64,000 nt of DNA from Plumapathes pennacea. Taxonomy: Eukaryota; Cnidaria; Anthozoa; Antipatharia; Myriopathidae. The stretch lies in assembly GCA_964036295.1 (NCBI GenBank), contig OZ038462.1, positions 35,732,355 to 35,796,354 on the forward strand, given 5' to 3'. The translations under genes were made by a program, and so were the position numbers. Below the pieces are notes generated by a model that was given only the letters and a program-made list of their open reading frames with translations, ran no database searches and was not told the origin of the DNA. Below are positions 1-12,639 of the stretch, piece after piece; the stretch's first letter is position 1, and the number at the start of each line of letters is the position of its first letter.

Positions 1-1433
1 GTAAACAGAATTGGAATCATCCTGAGGAAAACACGCTTTCTGTTTTGTTTGGCTTTGCCGCATATATGCGCGCCAGCTGTAGGCAATGTTCAATTTCAAA
101 TCTCTGCCCTCTTAATTTCACATTTCTGCACTGTTCGGGATAAACTGACATGCACTCAGCCAATCAGAATGCAGAAATTATTGTATGCATGTTATTATCC
201 CAGAGACAACCAGAAGTTATGATTTAGTTGCCCCAAGTAATCTTTTGTTTGCCTAATACCTCCAGTGTATCCTATTACTGCAAGAAACGTTTCATCACTT
301 GCACAGCACTCTTTCTCAAAGCAATAGGCTACCCATGGGACAACCATTGCACATTATTTGGTTGGCCAAGCACAACCGGACAACCATAATTTTGAACCCT
401 GTGTAACTTTATGGTATGGACTCCTGGCATGGGAACTGGCACGAGATTCAAAACGAGGCTGTCCTGGCATAACTGATACCTTGGAAATTTGTGCATATAA
501 CTCCCCAAATGAGACATGTACATTTTGTCTGTAGATGTATTGGTGCTTTAGAGTGGTAAGAAACCCTCTTGTTTCATGTCTGGCGAATTTCGTACCAGGT
601 TAGCCTCACTTTGAATCCAAGATGGTGGCACGGTGCAATGACTGAGTTCACAGATGCTTCCAGAGATCAGAGGTATCATAAATGCTCGAATAAGCTTGCA
701 GCTTTCTATATGATAAGTGTCCTCTTTCGAATAAACATTTCCTGTAATGTAGCAAAATTAAACAAGCTCCCCCTCCCCCTTCCCAATAAAAAGAATCCTT
801 GTATAAAAAGGGCATGTACTAAAATCAAGAACATCCCAAAAAACCATGAAAACAAGCGCAAATCTAACTCTAACCTCAAGCTAGCCTCCTGACAGCAAGA
901 CCCACGAGCAGCTACGGGAGCTGATCGTGGGTCTGCTAAACATCCCCCGACTTCAAGGGCTTACGTTGGGGTCGATGTGTGAAAGATGGCAGGCGTAAAC
1001 GAATATGAAGCTGACGTTTCGTCTGAGAATAACAAATTTATGGGACTCAGTTGTTCGCGACTGAAGTGTTGACTTCCTGTCCGAGTGTAAGACACTCTAG
1101 TCAGTCACCAACGTTCTCGCCCGAACGAGCACAACCAAAAGAGTCTCGTACTTCCCTCTCGTTGCATTGAAAATGGCCGCGCCAAGTACCAAATGGTTTT
1201 GTCGTCGCATAAACAAAACGGAATGTGAGACACATTGCAATGTCACGCTAAATTAATCACCTCCATCTCGAATCGAGATTATATGAATTGATACAAATCA
1301 CAAGGTGAAATTTACTCAATAACTGCAACTCACCTTAGTGTTTGTGGTCTGGTTTGAAATGGACACCACCGCGGCAAAACGTTTGCGCATGCGTCGGTGT
1401 ATGATCTTCCGTTTGGGTCACTATTTAGGAAGG
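1..1433. other. Intergenic DNA, no gene recognised
   Basis: I see no frame with family resemblance and no splice-supported exon here. The one structured site is an imperfect hairpin at about 896-936, in which GACCCACGA pairs with TCGTGGGTC around a CAGCT/AGCTG inner stem. Short frames in this stretch (for example 569-892 on the plus strand) are low-complexity and I treat them as chance. Confidence 0.5.
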
Positions 1434-2085
1434 CACTATTTAACACCCACCAAAACCATGTGAGCCGAAATTAAATAATTTACTGTCAGCGGTCATGACG
1501 TCAAGTCTAAGCAACATGGCGGCAGAGGCGAGCAATGTCACGAACTTGCTTGCAGCGCTTTGCAGTGAATGATACTCTTGTAGTGCAAGTAAATAAAGTG
1601 AGTCTTAAGACAATTTTCATTACATAGAGTATATTTTTATCGGGTTGTTCTCCGTTCCTGCACAACCATGAACATGGTTCTGAAGGTCGTTATCTATTTA
1701 CGTAACTACAGTAAAAAGTAAATAACATGCGCCAAAACCATGTAAGCTGAAAATTTAAAAAAAATGGCCTTCTGTAAATTCATGGAGCACAAATTGGATT
1801 TTGCCGTTTCACCTTTTGACTGGGAAATGACTTTACAGCCCTAAAATGAATGGATTTCGTTTAACGATCTCTGCTACTTCACCAGAAAATAGGAGACATA
1901 TCCAACTGAGAACTGCGAATTAAAAATAACAGACCTAAATAGGATGCAGATTAAAGTAAATAAGAGAAAGGAAATCTTGTTCTGTCAAAATCGATTGTCG
2001 AATTGCCGTACATCTGTATGTAATTTGAACTGCTTACTTTCCCGGGTCTTCAAGCTATTGCGCGTGCTTCTTTAAAAGAATAAGT

Positions 2086-2269
2086 ATAGCGAACGCTTTG
2101 GAAGACTGTGCTACTATTCCGGAGCTGTGGGTAGAAAAATTCGATGTATCCTTCGATCCTTTCAATGGTTTATACACTTCAACGCTCGAGAAAGCACTGG
2201 AACTCATTAGAGTGTATGAGATAGCGACTACTTCTCGTTATGCTGCAAGCAAAGACTTCGGAATGTCTG
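2086..2269 (+). pseudogene. Exon-like relic inside inverted-repeat element, with splice donor
   Basis: An open frame of about 60 codons (residues such as VEKFDVSFDPFNGLYTSTLE) runs into a consensus donor, TCTG|GTAAGT at 2270. There is no ATG near the 5' end, so this would be an internal exon or a decayed first exon. It lies between the arms of the inverted-repeat element and on the same strand as the second exon-like piece at 2774, so the two probably belonged to one transposon gene. I do not recognise the domain. Confidence 0.35.
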
Positions 2270-2609
2270 GTAAGTGGCCTGAACATATAAAAGCTCAATC
2301 TAGAAATAAATGGGAAACATGCATGTACAGTAAGTGTAAGTATAAATACAAGATGACCAGAGATGTGCTAAAATAAACACCTAATCTCTGTTTGGCTTTA
2401 TCTAACAAGAATTTGTTTATATTGACATTTTAAAATGGCCAGCTCAAAGGTTTCTTTGTCACATAGGTAAGGCCGGGGGAATAGTTTATTATATACATTG
2501 CAAAGGACCATTCCTTATTTATGAAATAGGCCGGGTGTGGAAAAATTAACAAAGGACAAAATTCACAAAATCCCCCCTTCCTCTCAAAGTCCATATTAAA
2601 AAGCAATGA

Positions 2610-2616
2610 CCCCCCC

Positions 2617-2647
<31 letters not shown>
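2610..2647. repeat. C-run plus (CA)n microsatellite
   Basis: A run of ten C followed by about 14 CA dinucleotides. It lies in the presumed intron between two exon-like relics. Confidence 0.95.
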
Positions 2648-2649
<2 letters not shown>

Positions 2650-2773
2650 TGTTTATTAATTTTCAATAACAGTTGCACTCTGTGTAATTTAACAATAACT
2701 AACTACTCAGCATAATATTGACGAAAAATATGCACATGACCAACCCCTACCCCCCCCCCCCCCCCCCCCCCAG

Positions 2774-2954
2774 TCGGTACAGATGTACAGATGGTCTTGG
2801 TATAGAGTTTGATGGGATTCCATTCATGATCATTGGGAAGAAAGTTCTGGAGTGCCACCATGGTCCAAATAGGAACAATATCTTAAAAGCAAAGCTGGCA
2901 AAAGAGAGAAGTAAATTGTTGCAGAAAATAAAATCATATATGATTTTATACTAG
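2774..2954 (+). pseudogene. Exon-like relic with 'DGIPF..IGKK.LECHHG' motif
   Basis: A frame of about 60 codons opens directly after a 22-base C tract ending in CAG (2750-2773), which looks like a polypyrimidine tract plus 3' splice site. It closes at a TAG. Residues FDGIPFMIIGKKVLECHHG followed by a lysine-rich stretch resemble, from memory, a motif in transposon-encoded proteins that are abundant in cnidarian genomes (a 'D.VPF..VG.K...C..G.DR' signature). The assignment is tentative. It sits within the 1434-4659 inverted-repeat element, which fits a transposon origin. The short length and missing partner exons suggest a decayed gene. Confidence 0.35.
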
Positions 2955-4658
2955 ACAATCTTTTTAAAGCAACATCACTTATCTTTCATACCATCAGTGT
3001 TTATTCCTTACAAAGTATCAAAACAAATATTAATACAGTATTCTAAACAGAGTGAAAAGTAGTCAAAATCATAAAGCAAAATGCCTTATGTCTACACAAC
3101 TGCATAGCACATATTGTCTAGAACTGCTGAAGTCTGGTATCTTCTTATTTAGAAATAACTATAACTGGTATTGAGATGTGTAACATTAAAGTTTTGTCTA
3201 ACAGGTAAATGAACAAAGTGACCATGCCTTCTTCAGGTGCAAGACACCAAGAAGTATGATTGCCCAGCAAAGATATACATAAAAACCTAACATAACCCCA
3301 ACCACCTAGTAGAGAGAAGAATCTCTGATGTGGCTTTTACAGAAAGGCAGTCTGCACTTCAACTTAAGTCAAGAGCGACCAACAGGATCTTGCTGTTTGT
3401 AACACAATACCAGCCGTCAGTGTACAACTAAGAAATTTTAATGAAACACTGGCATCTAATACAAAACCAACCTTTATTGAAAACGATATTCATGGAACCC
3501 CCTATAATATCTTTTAAGAGAGGCAAATCCCTTAAAGACATGCTCGTCAGAGCAAAAATATGAAGGCACCAAAAATACATTCACAACTGGAGTTGTGTAG
3601 GTCTGTCAGCCCCCCCTCTCTATTCAGCATTGGAACCTGCATGACAGCCCAATCCACTGAGCAAACATCATCATGGAACTCGTCAGTGAGGGGAAGGCAA
3701 GAGGGGATCAAACATGCATTCATGTGTGAGCAGAGCACACACATTAACATTTCTGTTTAGAATAGTTAACTTAGTCAGAACTATATTGATTTCTTATCTG
3801 ATTGAGACAGAATTGGAACTGGGAATTATATAATTCATATAGAAGGTTTTGTCATGATGTAGTACATGGCCATCAAAATCTGTGATATTAATGTTCTCAA
3901 TGCCATTTATAAAATCTGTTCTTTTTGCTTCAAATAGGTGGTCAAGATGTGTATTTTTGTCAGTCAATGGCAGTGACAGAAAGTGCAAAGTGACTTTAAG
4001 TTTAAAATTTTGCAGCAACAATGATGAAGTTTGATGGGCAGTTGCTAAAACACCCCATATGTATTACTATTTACTGCCAGTTTACATGGACCAGTAATCG
4101 GCATTATGATTACAACAACTTATTTTTAGCGCACGCTAAATGGTTTTGGCGGATGTTATTTACACCATTCACCAGGGTAAAGAGTAAATAACATCAACCG
4201 AAACCACGTACAGTAGCTTACGCTGGAAATAAACTAGTTGTAGTCATGATGCCAATTTCCAGCCAAAAGGTGAATCGGTAAAATTCAGTTTGTGCTTCCA
4301 TAGATTAACAGAAGGCCATCTTGTTTTTTTTAATTTTTAGCTCACATGGTTTTGGCGGATGTTATTTACTTTTTACTGTAGTTACGTAGATAGATAACGA
4401 CCTTCAGAACCATGTTCATGGTTGTGCAGGAATGGAGAACAATCCGATAAAAATATACTCTAAGTAATGACAACAGCGTGAAAAGTGTCTTAAGATTGAC
4501 TTTACTCACGTTAACACTATAAGAGTATCATTCACCACAAAGTACCGCAGATCGTGACAAGCTCGCCTCAGCCGCCATGTTGGTTAGACTTGACGTCATG
4601 ACCGCTGACAGCAAATTTTCAATTTCGGCTCACATGGTTTTGGTGGGTGTTAAATAGT

Positions 4659-5798
4659 GGGTTGTGACTAAAACTGGATACTCCAAAATCAGGTTTCCGA
4701 GAGGAAACTGGGACCGAATCAAAAATTAAATTTTCGTCAGCTCGGACCGTGTTCCGAAAACCGTACGAGAGTGACGTTGATGTTTTGAAAGTGTGTTTGG
4801 CGCGCATTAGCAAGTCCGTACCTGACGTATTTCCTTCAGTTCGAATCGGCTGGCCGCGTCGCGCCGCCTGTGTTCCTTTTTACACGGACGTGGAGGTCAA
4901 CTCCAAATAAAACTGAAACGGCTCAAGACATAAGTCGAAACTGTAACCAGTCAACATCAGATACACACAAGAAGCATTGTTGTTGTGAACGTCAAAAGGA
5001 CAATATTACTGTTATTTGTAACATTTCGGCTCAGCCGGCCATTTTCTCGAGAACACAGTGGATTTGGATGAAAATAACATATATACTAGAAATACCATAA
5101 TCGCAGATACCCCTCGCTCTGCCATTTGGACTTCTACTTTGGTACTGGTCAACAAGAGCAGCCTTTGTTTTACCAAAATGTTGACTCAATCTTTTTTTCG
5201 AAGTCAAGTGGATGAAAATAACATATAACCATCCTAATACAGTAAATACGGATAAATATCTACATATTTTTAAGATACGTTGGGAATCTGATTCGTCTAT
5301 AACTGTTGGCTTCTATGGGCTTCACTATTATTTCTATTTACTTATCATTCCTGTGGTGAATTTTGACAGTTCGCACCTTCGCTCGGAATGCTTAAATCTT
5401 GATTGCATGTCTTATCGTGAATGCGTTCGTCTTCTGGAGTTAAGGCTGATCAAGAAACACAGGATCGTAACACAAGCCGTTTTAATCGCCCTCCGGAACA
5501 GTTCAATTTTGTTTGAATTATATTATCTTCGGTGCCAATACTGATTCATCTGTGCCAAATCAGCCAGAACAAGCCTCTCTTCTTTAGTATTTTCTCCCCG
5601 AGCTAATTTTTTCCTTCTAAAACCTTTCCAGTGCCGAATTTTATTTGACTTTCTTCCGGTGTCAGAACCATGCTTCAGACAAACCGAGGTCGTTTTTTGG
5701 TCCACAATGTTCGTAAACGGCTCGCCGATAACTCGTTATTTTGGTCCCAGTCTTCTCTCGGAAACCTGATTTTGGAGTATCCAGTTTAGTCACAACCC
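4659..5798. mobile_element. 1.1-kb element with ~58-bp terminal inverted repeats
   Basis: The left end GGGTTGTGACTAAAACTGG (from 4659) continues through TACTCCAAAATCAGGTTTCCGA. It is the reverse complement of the right end, which finishes CCAGTTTAGTCACAACCC at 5798. Inside is a segment at about 5086-5210 that recurs at 42086-42220. Frames at 4870-5100 and 5212-5544 (plus) and 5523-5705 (minus, basic) show no known motif. The element abuts the right arm of the 1434-4659 element, so it may be nested at its edge. No unambiguous target duplication. Confidence 0.55.
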
Positions 5799-8640
5799 TT
5801 CCGTTTGTGTAATGTCAGGACAATCCTCTCCCCAGTCTCTCACGACCAATTATATTTTTTGTGTTTTTCGCCACCGGGGAGTGAAAGGAGGGCCTGATCG
5901 CAGGTTAGTCTGTGAACGGTGATGTTCTTTCGTAATAAATAAAAGGTATTACATATCACTGCGTGACAGACAGACAGACAGATCCCCCAAAGCCTGGGTT
6001 GCCTGTGGCCATGCACAGTGCGTTTTGCCGCGTTGTCGGTCCTGGGAAAAAGTAATCCGCGCGGGCCTTGGGCAGATACTAATGTGTTTTCCGAGTCTCA
6101 AGCAGACTATAAAAAGCCGAGTAACAGACTGAAAAACTTTGTTCAGACAGGGTGGTGAAATTCACGTAGTCTCAAGGGCGTAGCTACCATATACGCACGT
6201 ACGCACGGGCGTACAGCTGAAATCTGAGAATTCTTTTTTTATCTGACAAAAATATAATATTCTATTGCCTGAAGACGTTTTTATCATTAAATTGATTTGA
6301 TGATAAAATTTGATGAAAAAAATTGATTGATTTGAAGTGATTTCATATATATTTTTTTGTATTATAGTGTACGTTACGCGAAAAAACGCGTCACGTATCG
6401 TATTCCTCCTTGAGTGTCAGCCCCACCAGACGTTAGTTAACCTTTAACTGTGAAGGAGAGGTTACCCCGCCGTACGGCTTCAGAACTGAACGAAATAGTC
6501 CCTTTGTGCGTACAGTTACAAAATCGGACGCTACGCTCCTGAGTCTTGATTTTATCGATGGGTTGCAATCAATCCCTGGGAATTTAGGACACAAATGAGA
6601 TTTTCCACCAACATGGCCTCCATGACGTCACATGCAAACCAAGAATAATCAAAGTCTACAGATGGCGCCACCTCTCATCCCTGAATCCAGGCCTGCAGCT
6701 CGAAACAAAATTTGGTGAGCCTTGTGAGAATATTTGAGACGGAAGGAAGAGGGAGAAGAGAGAAGGCTCACAGGAAAGTCGCTTTTGCTGCTGATGTGCA
6801 CGAAGAAAGATTCCGCGTTTAAAATATTCGAATTTTGCGCAAGATAAAGCCACAATTCGTCTGCCCTATAGTATGCAGCGCCTTTCAGAAGAAACTTCAA
6901 GAACATAGACTGCGGGTGCGGGATCGGCTGCGGTGCGGGTGCGAATATGAGTGAGGGTGTTGGTGCGGGGGTCGGCGGCTGCGGTTATTAGAGTGTACTC
7001 ATAGAGAGCTTTCATTTGAGTGGTCACACTTTAGATTTCATTTGACAGTAAGTAAGTTGAGTCACCGGCTGCCTTGGCCAGTGAAAGAGTGAAATTCAGG
7101 GGGTGATAAAGTTATAACTTCTCCGCTTCTGTTGACTAAGTACAGTACCTTCAAATAGGTAAATGCTGGTGCTAAATTTGGTTCTTCTTAAGTCCCCTTA
7201 TATAAATTTCAAAAACAATCATTTAAAACCGTTGAAGCCATTTTGAAGCTGGCGAATAGTCCTGCATACGCTTTTGACAGCTAAATATTCCTCTGGAAAA
7301 AATTATAGAACGCTCTATTTCTCTGTTCCAATCCATGCGCGTACCCATGTTCTGCCTCAGAAACCGTAAAACTATGTTTAGTACATAATTATAAACAAAC
7401 TATTATCTACAGTAACACGAGAGTTTTGAAGTCCCGTTCTTTCAATTATACTTTTATATTGAGACTATACTTGCTTTCGAATTTTTAAATTAAATGTAAA
7501 GTACTTTTAAAAACTTAAAAGTACTTACATCATCTTGACGGGAAAAGTAATCTAGATCTTTTAGCCTAGAAGCAGCTTGAATATTCCACAACGCTACAAA
7601 CAAGCAACGATGAAGGGTACAGGTCCGTTGGTATAAGTCGATACAAGTCCGTCTTACGTGAGTGGCTGCACTCTTCGGTTCCTACGGAATGGGGTCATTT
7701 CGAGCTTTGTTCTACGACGTCTAAGGAGACGGAAGGTGTGGTACTTGCACGTCTTCCTCTGGATCTAACCAAATGAAACAGAGATTACTTACAGTTCTGC
7801 GCCTTCACTCACCAGAAGTTGACAAACCAGGAACAAGTTGGACCTTAGTTATTCCATCACCATAACCTGAGGACGGTCTCGCGGACACAGATTGTTGCAT
7901 TAACAGCTTTTGGCGTGGTATTGGATTATAAAAGTGAGTTTAACTTAAAGGGAAGTTGGTTTGACTTGTAAAATTATACAATTGTGAATCAGTTTAATTG
8001 AACTGGGGCCAATTCAATAAAACATTTACAAGTGTATTTTACAAGTCAGACCAATTTCTCCAGATGTTAAAACACACTTTAATCCAACACAATGGCCAAC
8101 TACTGTTGTGGTTGTACACTGGGGACCTGTATCTGTAATATTGTACAGACTTTGCTGTAGTAGAGTCCGTTTAGTGGTATTAGAATAATGGTTCAACTTG
8201 TAAAGTACGAGAATACGCCAGGTTTATACACTGGCACGTCATGACGAAGTCGAAATTTTCATGCCGTGTTTACACTTCAGAAAGAACAACATCCGGCAGT
8301 TCTTGTAGCGAGTGTATCACGTGAAAATGTGCTGAGGTATAGTTCAGTGTGTCCTTGGCCAGGCTCGCGTCTATCAGACAGAGGCTGGGACACTCGAGAA
8401 TGGCCGGAATAGAGGGAATACTTGCACTGTTGATGCCGTTAATGCACAGTGCGTATTGCGTGATACGAAATGTTTAATATGCTACGGATTATTAATTCGT
8501 CCGGTACATATTTTATTTACTCGGTCGTCTTAGTGCGTCCTTCAGTTGCATAAAGACAACATCCACAGTTGGTAGATTAGTACAACACTTCTGCGGAAAG
8601 GAAGACATTTATGTAGTTATAATAAATGAACAGAAAAGCG
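5799..8640. other. Intergenic DNA, no gene recognised; one imperfect inverted repeat
   Basis: No gene is supported here. An AGAC/GACA microsatellite-like piece lies at 5967-5983. An imperfect inverted repeat at about 7950-8064 (GTTGGTTTGACTTGTAAAAT against TTTTACAAGTCAGACCAATTT) looks like a small MITE. Frames on the minus strand at 6649-6906 overlap each other and are probably chance. Confidence 0.45.
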
Positions 8641-8659
8641 ACTAACCTCATGTTTGCGA

Positions 8660-8815
8660 TAACTCTTTCGACGTGTCGTCCTATATTTATATTCAAGAGC
8701 ACATGCCTAACGACAGCTTCGTCGTCCAGTGATTGTGGAACATAAAATATCTCTTGAGTGTATCACACCTTCGTTAAACAGGGCGCTCTAAAGAGGACAA
8801 CAATGCACAATAACG
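8660..8815 (+). repeat. Repeat copy, inverted partner at 32640-32765
   Basis: The segment containing GACAGCTTCGTCGTCCAGTG, ATTGTGGAACATAAAATAT and AAACAGGGCGCTCTAAAGA is found in reverse complement at 32640-32765. Both copies lie immediately next to the 'CTGAAATAGGG' minisatellite, so the two probably form one dispersed unit. Confidence 0.65.
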
Positions 8816-8829
8816 TTGGGAATTTACCC

Positions 8830-9115
8830 CCTCCGGTGGGGGGATCCCATATATAATCCATATAGGTATGTGCCGCTACGGGTATCGTTTTCAAGCATTT
8901 TTAGTCTGAAATAAGGTATCGATTTGTCTTTCTGAAATAGGGTATAAATTTTGGAGTCAGCTCTGAAATAGGGTACACATTTTTGGAGTTAGGTCTGAAA
9001 TAGCGTATAGAAAATCAGATATTTTGGTTTGAAATAGGGTAAGGGTTTTCAGGACCGGGCAGCACACCCCCACCCAAAATTATGATGAGTGCCCCCCCCC
9101 CCCCCCCCCCCGGGT
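8830..9115 (+). repeat. Minisatellite of 'GTCTGAAATAGGGTA' units ending in poly-C tract
   Basis: About five degenerate units of roughly 30-40 bp carry TCTGAAATAGGGTA. They follow a CCATATAGGTATGTGCCGC leader and are followed by CCCCCACCCAAAATTATGA and a long C tract (9094-9112). A second copy of the same composite is at 32770-33000. Confidence 0.8.
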
Positions 9116-9119
9116 GGAT

Positions 9120-9620
9120 TTACCGGGAAACAGAATATCAAAGGTAAATCGAAGTGTTTTGATCCGTTCGGGATTTTCGGCGGTTTAAATCTTGACCAGT
9201 GCTGACGAACTTTCCAACCTTCTCTTCTTATAGGCATGAACAGCAGTGATATTTTCGGCCCAAATCAACCCAGAAACACAAGAAATAACACATACCATTG
9301 GGTAAGTAAACACTTTAATTGTTTAGTTAAGCCGTTTAGCGCGTATTCAGGTCTTTCGTAATTTCCCATACAAACTCTCTTAGGCCCTGTTTACATGGAA
9401 GGAGGGTGACCCTCCTATCAGGTATGTAAACAGAGCATAATACGTATACCAACCTTGTGGGCCTCGAAAAGTCATTCCACACAAAATACGTGTGTCCATA
9501 CTGCTTTGGGGGTGGGTCAGCGTTTGATATTGAGCACCCTAAGCGGTACCTAATCCCGTTATTTTGACCCCTACCTAGATGTACGACGAGCATCCCACCA
9601 CATCAGGCAATGTTTTACTT
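9120..9620 (+). repeat. Segmental duplicate of 35170-35620 (flank of CLN3-like unit)
   Basis: Runs such as ACCAACCTTGTGGGCCTCGA, AGTCATTCCACACAAAATAC and AACCCAGAAACACAAGAAAT recur in the same order and orientation at 35170-35620. Both copies lie upstream of a CLN3-like gene, so they extend the duplicated unit well 5' of the coding exons. Each contains a small palindrome starting TTAGGCCCTGTTTACATG. Confidence 0.7.
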
Positions 9621-11047
9621 CAGTACTTTATTCGTTATCGACCAGGAACACTAAACAAATCTTTGCGACTTTAAGCGCCGTGGAAGAAAAATAGGAACCT
9701 GCTGGGCTCATGTGTCTGCTTGTTCGTACGCTGCGAGCAGTGGTTTCTCCGGACGGAATGATTTCGGGCGTAGGAGAAACTGTTTTTAAATGAATGTTAA
9801 AACATTCAAGTTTACGCATGCTTGATCTCAGCACGACATTCAACCTTCTTCGCTGTTTTGCCAACTTTTGTTAATACAGAATTATCATCATCCCAAACGA
9901 AGTTTCTGTGATCGTAAACATATCTCAAGGTATCTCCATGTTAGAAAAGTAAAATTGCGACACAGTACTGTAAGACGGATATCGATATGCAAATTATTGA
10001 AGCAGCCGTAAGCACGGTCTGATGACGTCACGGCCGATCAGTCAATAAGGATTTTTATTACACGACTAAGGCGGTCCGAGGGCCGATAACTAAAATCAAC
10101 CAATCAGATTACTATATTTCTGGTCCCGCGAGGGCCGATATATTCCCATTATCGGACCAGGTATTGTCCCGAATGATCCCGCGTTATTCAGCCCAAGATT
10201 TTTTGTCTTTTAAATCAAGATGGCGGAAAGTACGAACGATATTTTTCGTAGAAATCACTGCAAAACTCCTGAATGGATAGCTGACTTAGAAATGACTACT
10301 AGTTAATAATATAGATCAGAGGACCTCTGAATATAGATGCAAAAATAAACAAGGTGAAGGAAGCCATTCCAAAGCAAAACCAACAGTCAATCAATGTCAA
10401 ACGCGCAACTTTTTTATTGGATGCTGAAAATTCACGCTGTGGAAATTTGCATAATGCAAAAAACTTGAGTCAACGAAGAGCACTGTCTTGAATAGCCTTG
10501 AATGAAAGATTGACTTTACCCTGAGCTGTGCTATGGAACACGTTATGGATGAAAGTCACCGAACAGCAAAACCATTAACGGCATAACTGGCTGCCGACAA
10601 TCACCGAAAGGAAGAAAAACCCGAGTTACGGCAAGTCTATATAGTTATTTAATACTTAGCAAAGAAACCGTTGTAAGTGCTGCTGTTCAGTGAAAAAATT
10701 GCTATCATATCATGAAGCCTTTAGTCATAAAGTTCTGCAGAGACGATCGACACACTCGCAAGCATCGAGCGGCTAGACTTTCACAAAGCTTTTCAGCAGA
10801 AGAAAACTTTATTGAAACTGGAAAAATTAACTTACGAAGTTTATTGATCACGTTAATGGCTTACTAGTAAAAACTACATCAGAGTTTTTATTGCTTTGAA
10901 AAAATGACCTTAAGCACGGAAAAATTTATGACTCCTTTAGCATGCGTTCTTTAAAATTTTTGCCTCACGTTGTTTTCACCAGGGTATCAATTTTCAGTAT
11001 ACAAATTCCCTTTAAAGGCAGTTTCCAGTCGTGTATTAAATCCCTGG
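9621..11047. other. No gene recognised; transposon-like remnants
   Basis: A GC-rich segment at 10060-10200 contains GAGGGCCGATA twice. It is followed by a short ATG frame at 10220-10306 (28 codons, MAESTNDIFRRNHCK...) that could be a decayed first exon of a transposon gene, with low support. The minus-strand frame at 9628-9864 shows no recognisable motif. Confidence 0.35.
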
Positions 11048-11192
11048 CTTATTAACCAAGCTTGCTTGGGACCGTACTGGGAGAATATTGGCCCGAGGTC
11101 TTTTTTGTACGGACCTCGCTGCGCTTGAATTCGTACAAAAAAGACCTCGGGCCGATATTCTACCAGTACGGCCCTCGCGCTTGGTTAATAAG
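11048..11192. repeat. Palindromic MITE, ~145 bp
   Basis: CTTATTAACCAAGC at the left pairs with GCTTGGTTAATAAG at the right. The arms continue through GGCCCGAGGTCTTTTTTGTAC and its complement to a centre near 11120. The right boundary is followed by a segment that recurs at 36785 upstream of CLN3-B, so the flanking DNA is duplicated while the palindrome is specific to this copy. Confidence 0.75.
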
Positions 11193-11394
11193 ATATGGGA
11201 GATATTCAAATCACATTTTACGCGTGAAAATAAAAAATCTTGCCATTAAAATCGGTCAGATAACAGAAAATGTCCTACTATCGACGAAAATGATGTTTCC
11301 CCAAGACTACTTTTAGAGATAATTTCTGGTCCGTACACAACCCAAAAAATATGCATGATTTGAATTTTTTTTTTATTTATGACCCATCAAGCTT

Positions 11395-11970
11395 TGCTCT
11401 CGGGCAACTGTTCGCTTCTCGGAACAGACTGTCCTCGGACAATTATCCGTGCATATTTACTTTCCAAAAGTAGTTTATTGTTTATTTATGACCCCATCAA
11501 ATATTTCCTCCCGCGCGCGATTGGTGGAATGGTGACACGTGACCGAATAACGTCGGCTCACGAGCGGACGTTATCAGCGAATAACTCCCGCCTGGCGAAC
11601 TATCACTTTTTATTGACAATATCCGAACACGTCACAGTTTTATATATTACTCACAAAAACCATTACGAGATGACTACCGAGTAGGACATCATTTCATTTG
11701 TCGAAAACGCAGTTCCAGAAAGCACCAAAGAGTTTCACAATTCTTACGCCATTATTTGCGCTGCGAGAGGGAATAGTTGAAGGATAATAAAGACAATAAA
11801 CTACTTTTGACTTCGGAAATATGCACGGATAATTGTCCTTGGACATATCTGTACCTTCCTCGAAGCTCACAGTTGCCCTCGAGCGAACTGTTCGCTTCTC
11901 GGAACAGATAATATCCTTGGACAATTGTTCGTTAATATATATTTCCGAAGCCAAAAGTAGTTTATTGTTC
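11395..11970. repeat. MITE-like repeat with direct and inverted 'GGACAATT' subunits
   Basis: A unit of about 90 bp containing CTGTTCGCTTCTCGGAACAG and AAAAGTAGTTTATTGTT occurs at 11395-11490 and again at 11872-11970 in the same orientation. An inverted partial copy lies at 11790-11855. No coding content recognised. Confidence 0.6.
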
Positions 11971-12639
11971 ATTTGATATTTAAACACGGAAAAGTGATCT
12001 TAATTTAAAGAGGAAGGCATAGTGGTCTAAAAAACGAGATTTTTCCTTTTTTTGGGGGGGGGGGGGGGGGAGGGTATTCACAAACTAGATGCGAAATATC
12101 TCACAATATGAAGGAACTGCTTCTTTCTTTTTGTTGTACAGGATTTTGTAGGAAAGGAAAAGCGAGTGCCTGGCTCAGTATTTTGTCCGATTTTGTTGGT
12201 ATCTAATTATCATAATGGCATTAGCAAACTGAAGCTCTCTTGTGACTCTCAGGTTGTATTCAAGACAATATTCGTTATTTTCTTTGATATAGGCGATATT
12301 CGAAGCACAAGAAGCACAAGAAGTGCACAACCATTTATAAACATTCATCAGCCTACTTTAAGGGAACGGAGGTTATCCAAAATCTACGGACAATGTTCTC
12401 CCAGTCATAACTAAGACTTTACTTGGTGTACTTCCAGAAGGGAAGTCTCTGCTGAAAGCTTGTTTTATAACTATCAAGCGCCAAATCGCCTCGAAAGTCA
12501 CTATAAGCGGGAAGTAAAGATTACTTCTATTAGTAAGATTCTTTTTATTTTCATGCGTAAAATGTGATTTAAAAATCTCCCATGCACTTCCTCTAACCGA
12601 TCAGCCATGACGTCATCAGTCACTGACTTTTTCAAAATT

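Larger units (their letters stand above)
1434..4659. mobile_element. DNA transposon-like element with ~400-bp terminal inverted repeats
   Basis: The stretch at 1434-1835 reads as the reverse complement of about 4258-4659. It covers the outer motif CACTATTTAACACCCACC, a segment containing ATGACGTCAAGTCTAA and CCATGAACATGGTTCTGAAG, and the inner motif ATGGCCTTCTGT. The 2.4 kb between the arms contains two exon-like pieces (2086-2269 and 2774-2954), a CA repeat and a poly-C tract. The arms differ by scattered substitutions and indels, so the element is old. No clean target duplication is visible, because a second inverted-repeat element abuts the right end at 4659. Superfamily unknown. Confidence 0.55.

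Noticed and set aside
9382-9442. Small palindrome TTAGGCCCTGTTTACATG (also at 35423) as a PIF/Harbinger MITE
   Set aside because: The flanking TTA/TAA are part of the palindrome, so no target duplication can be shown, and the unit is only 50-60 bp.
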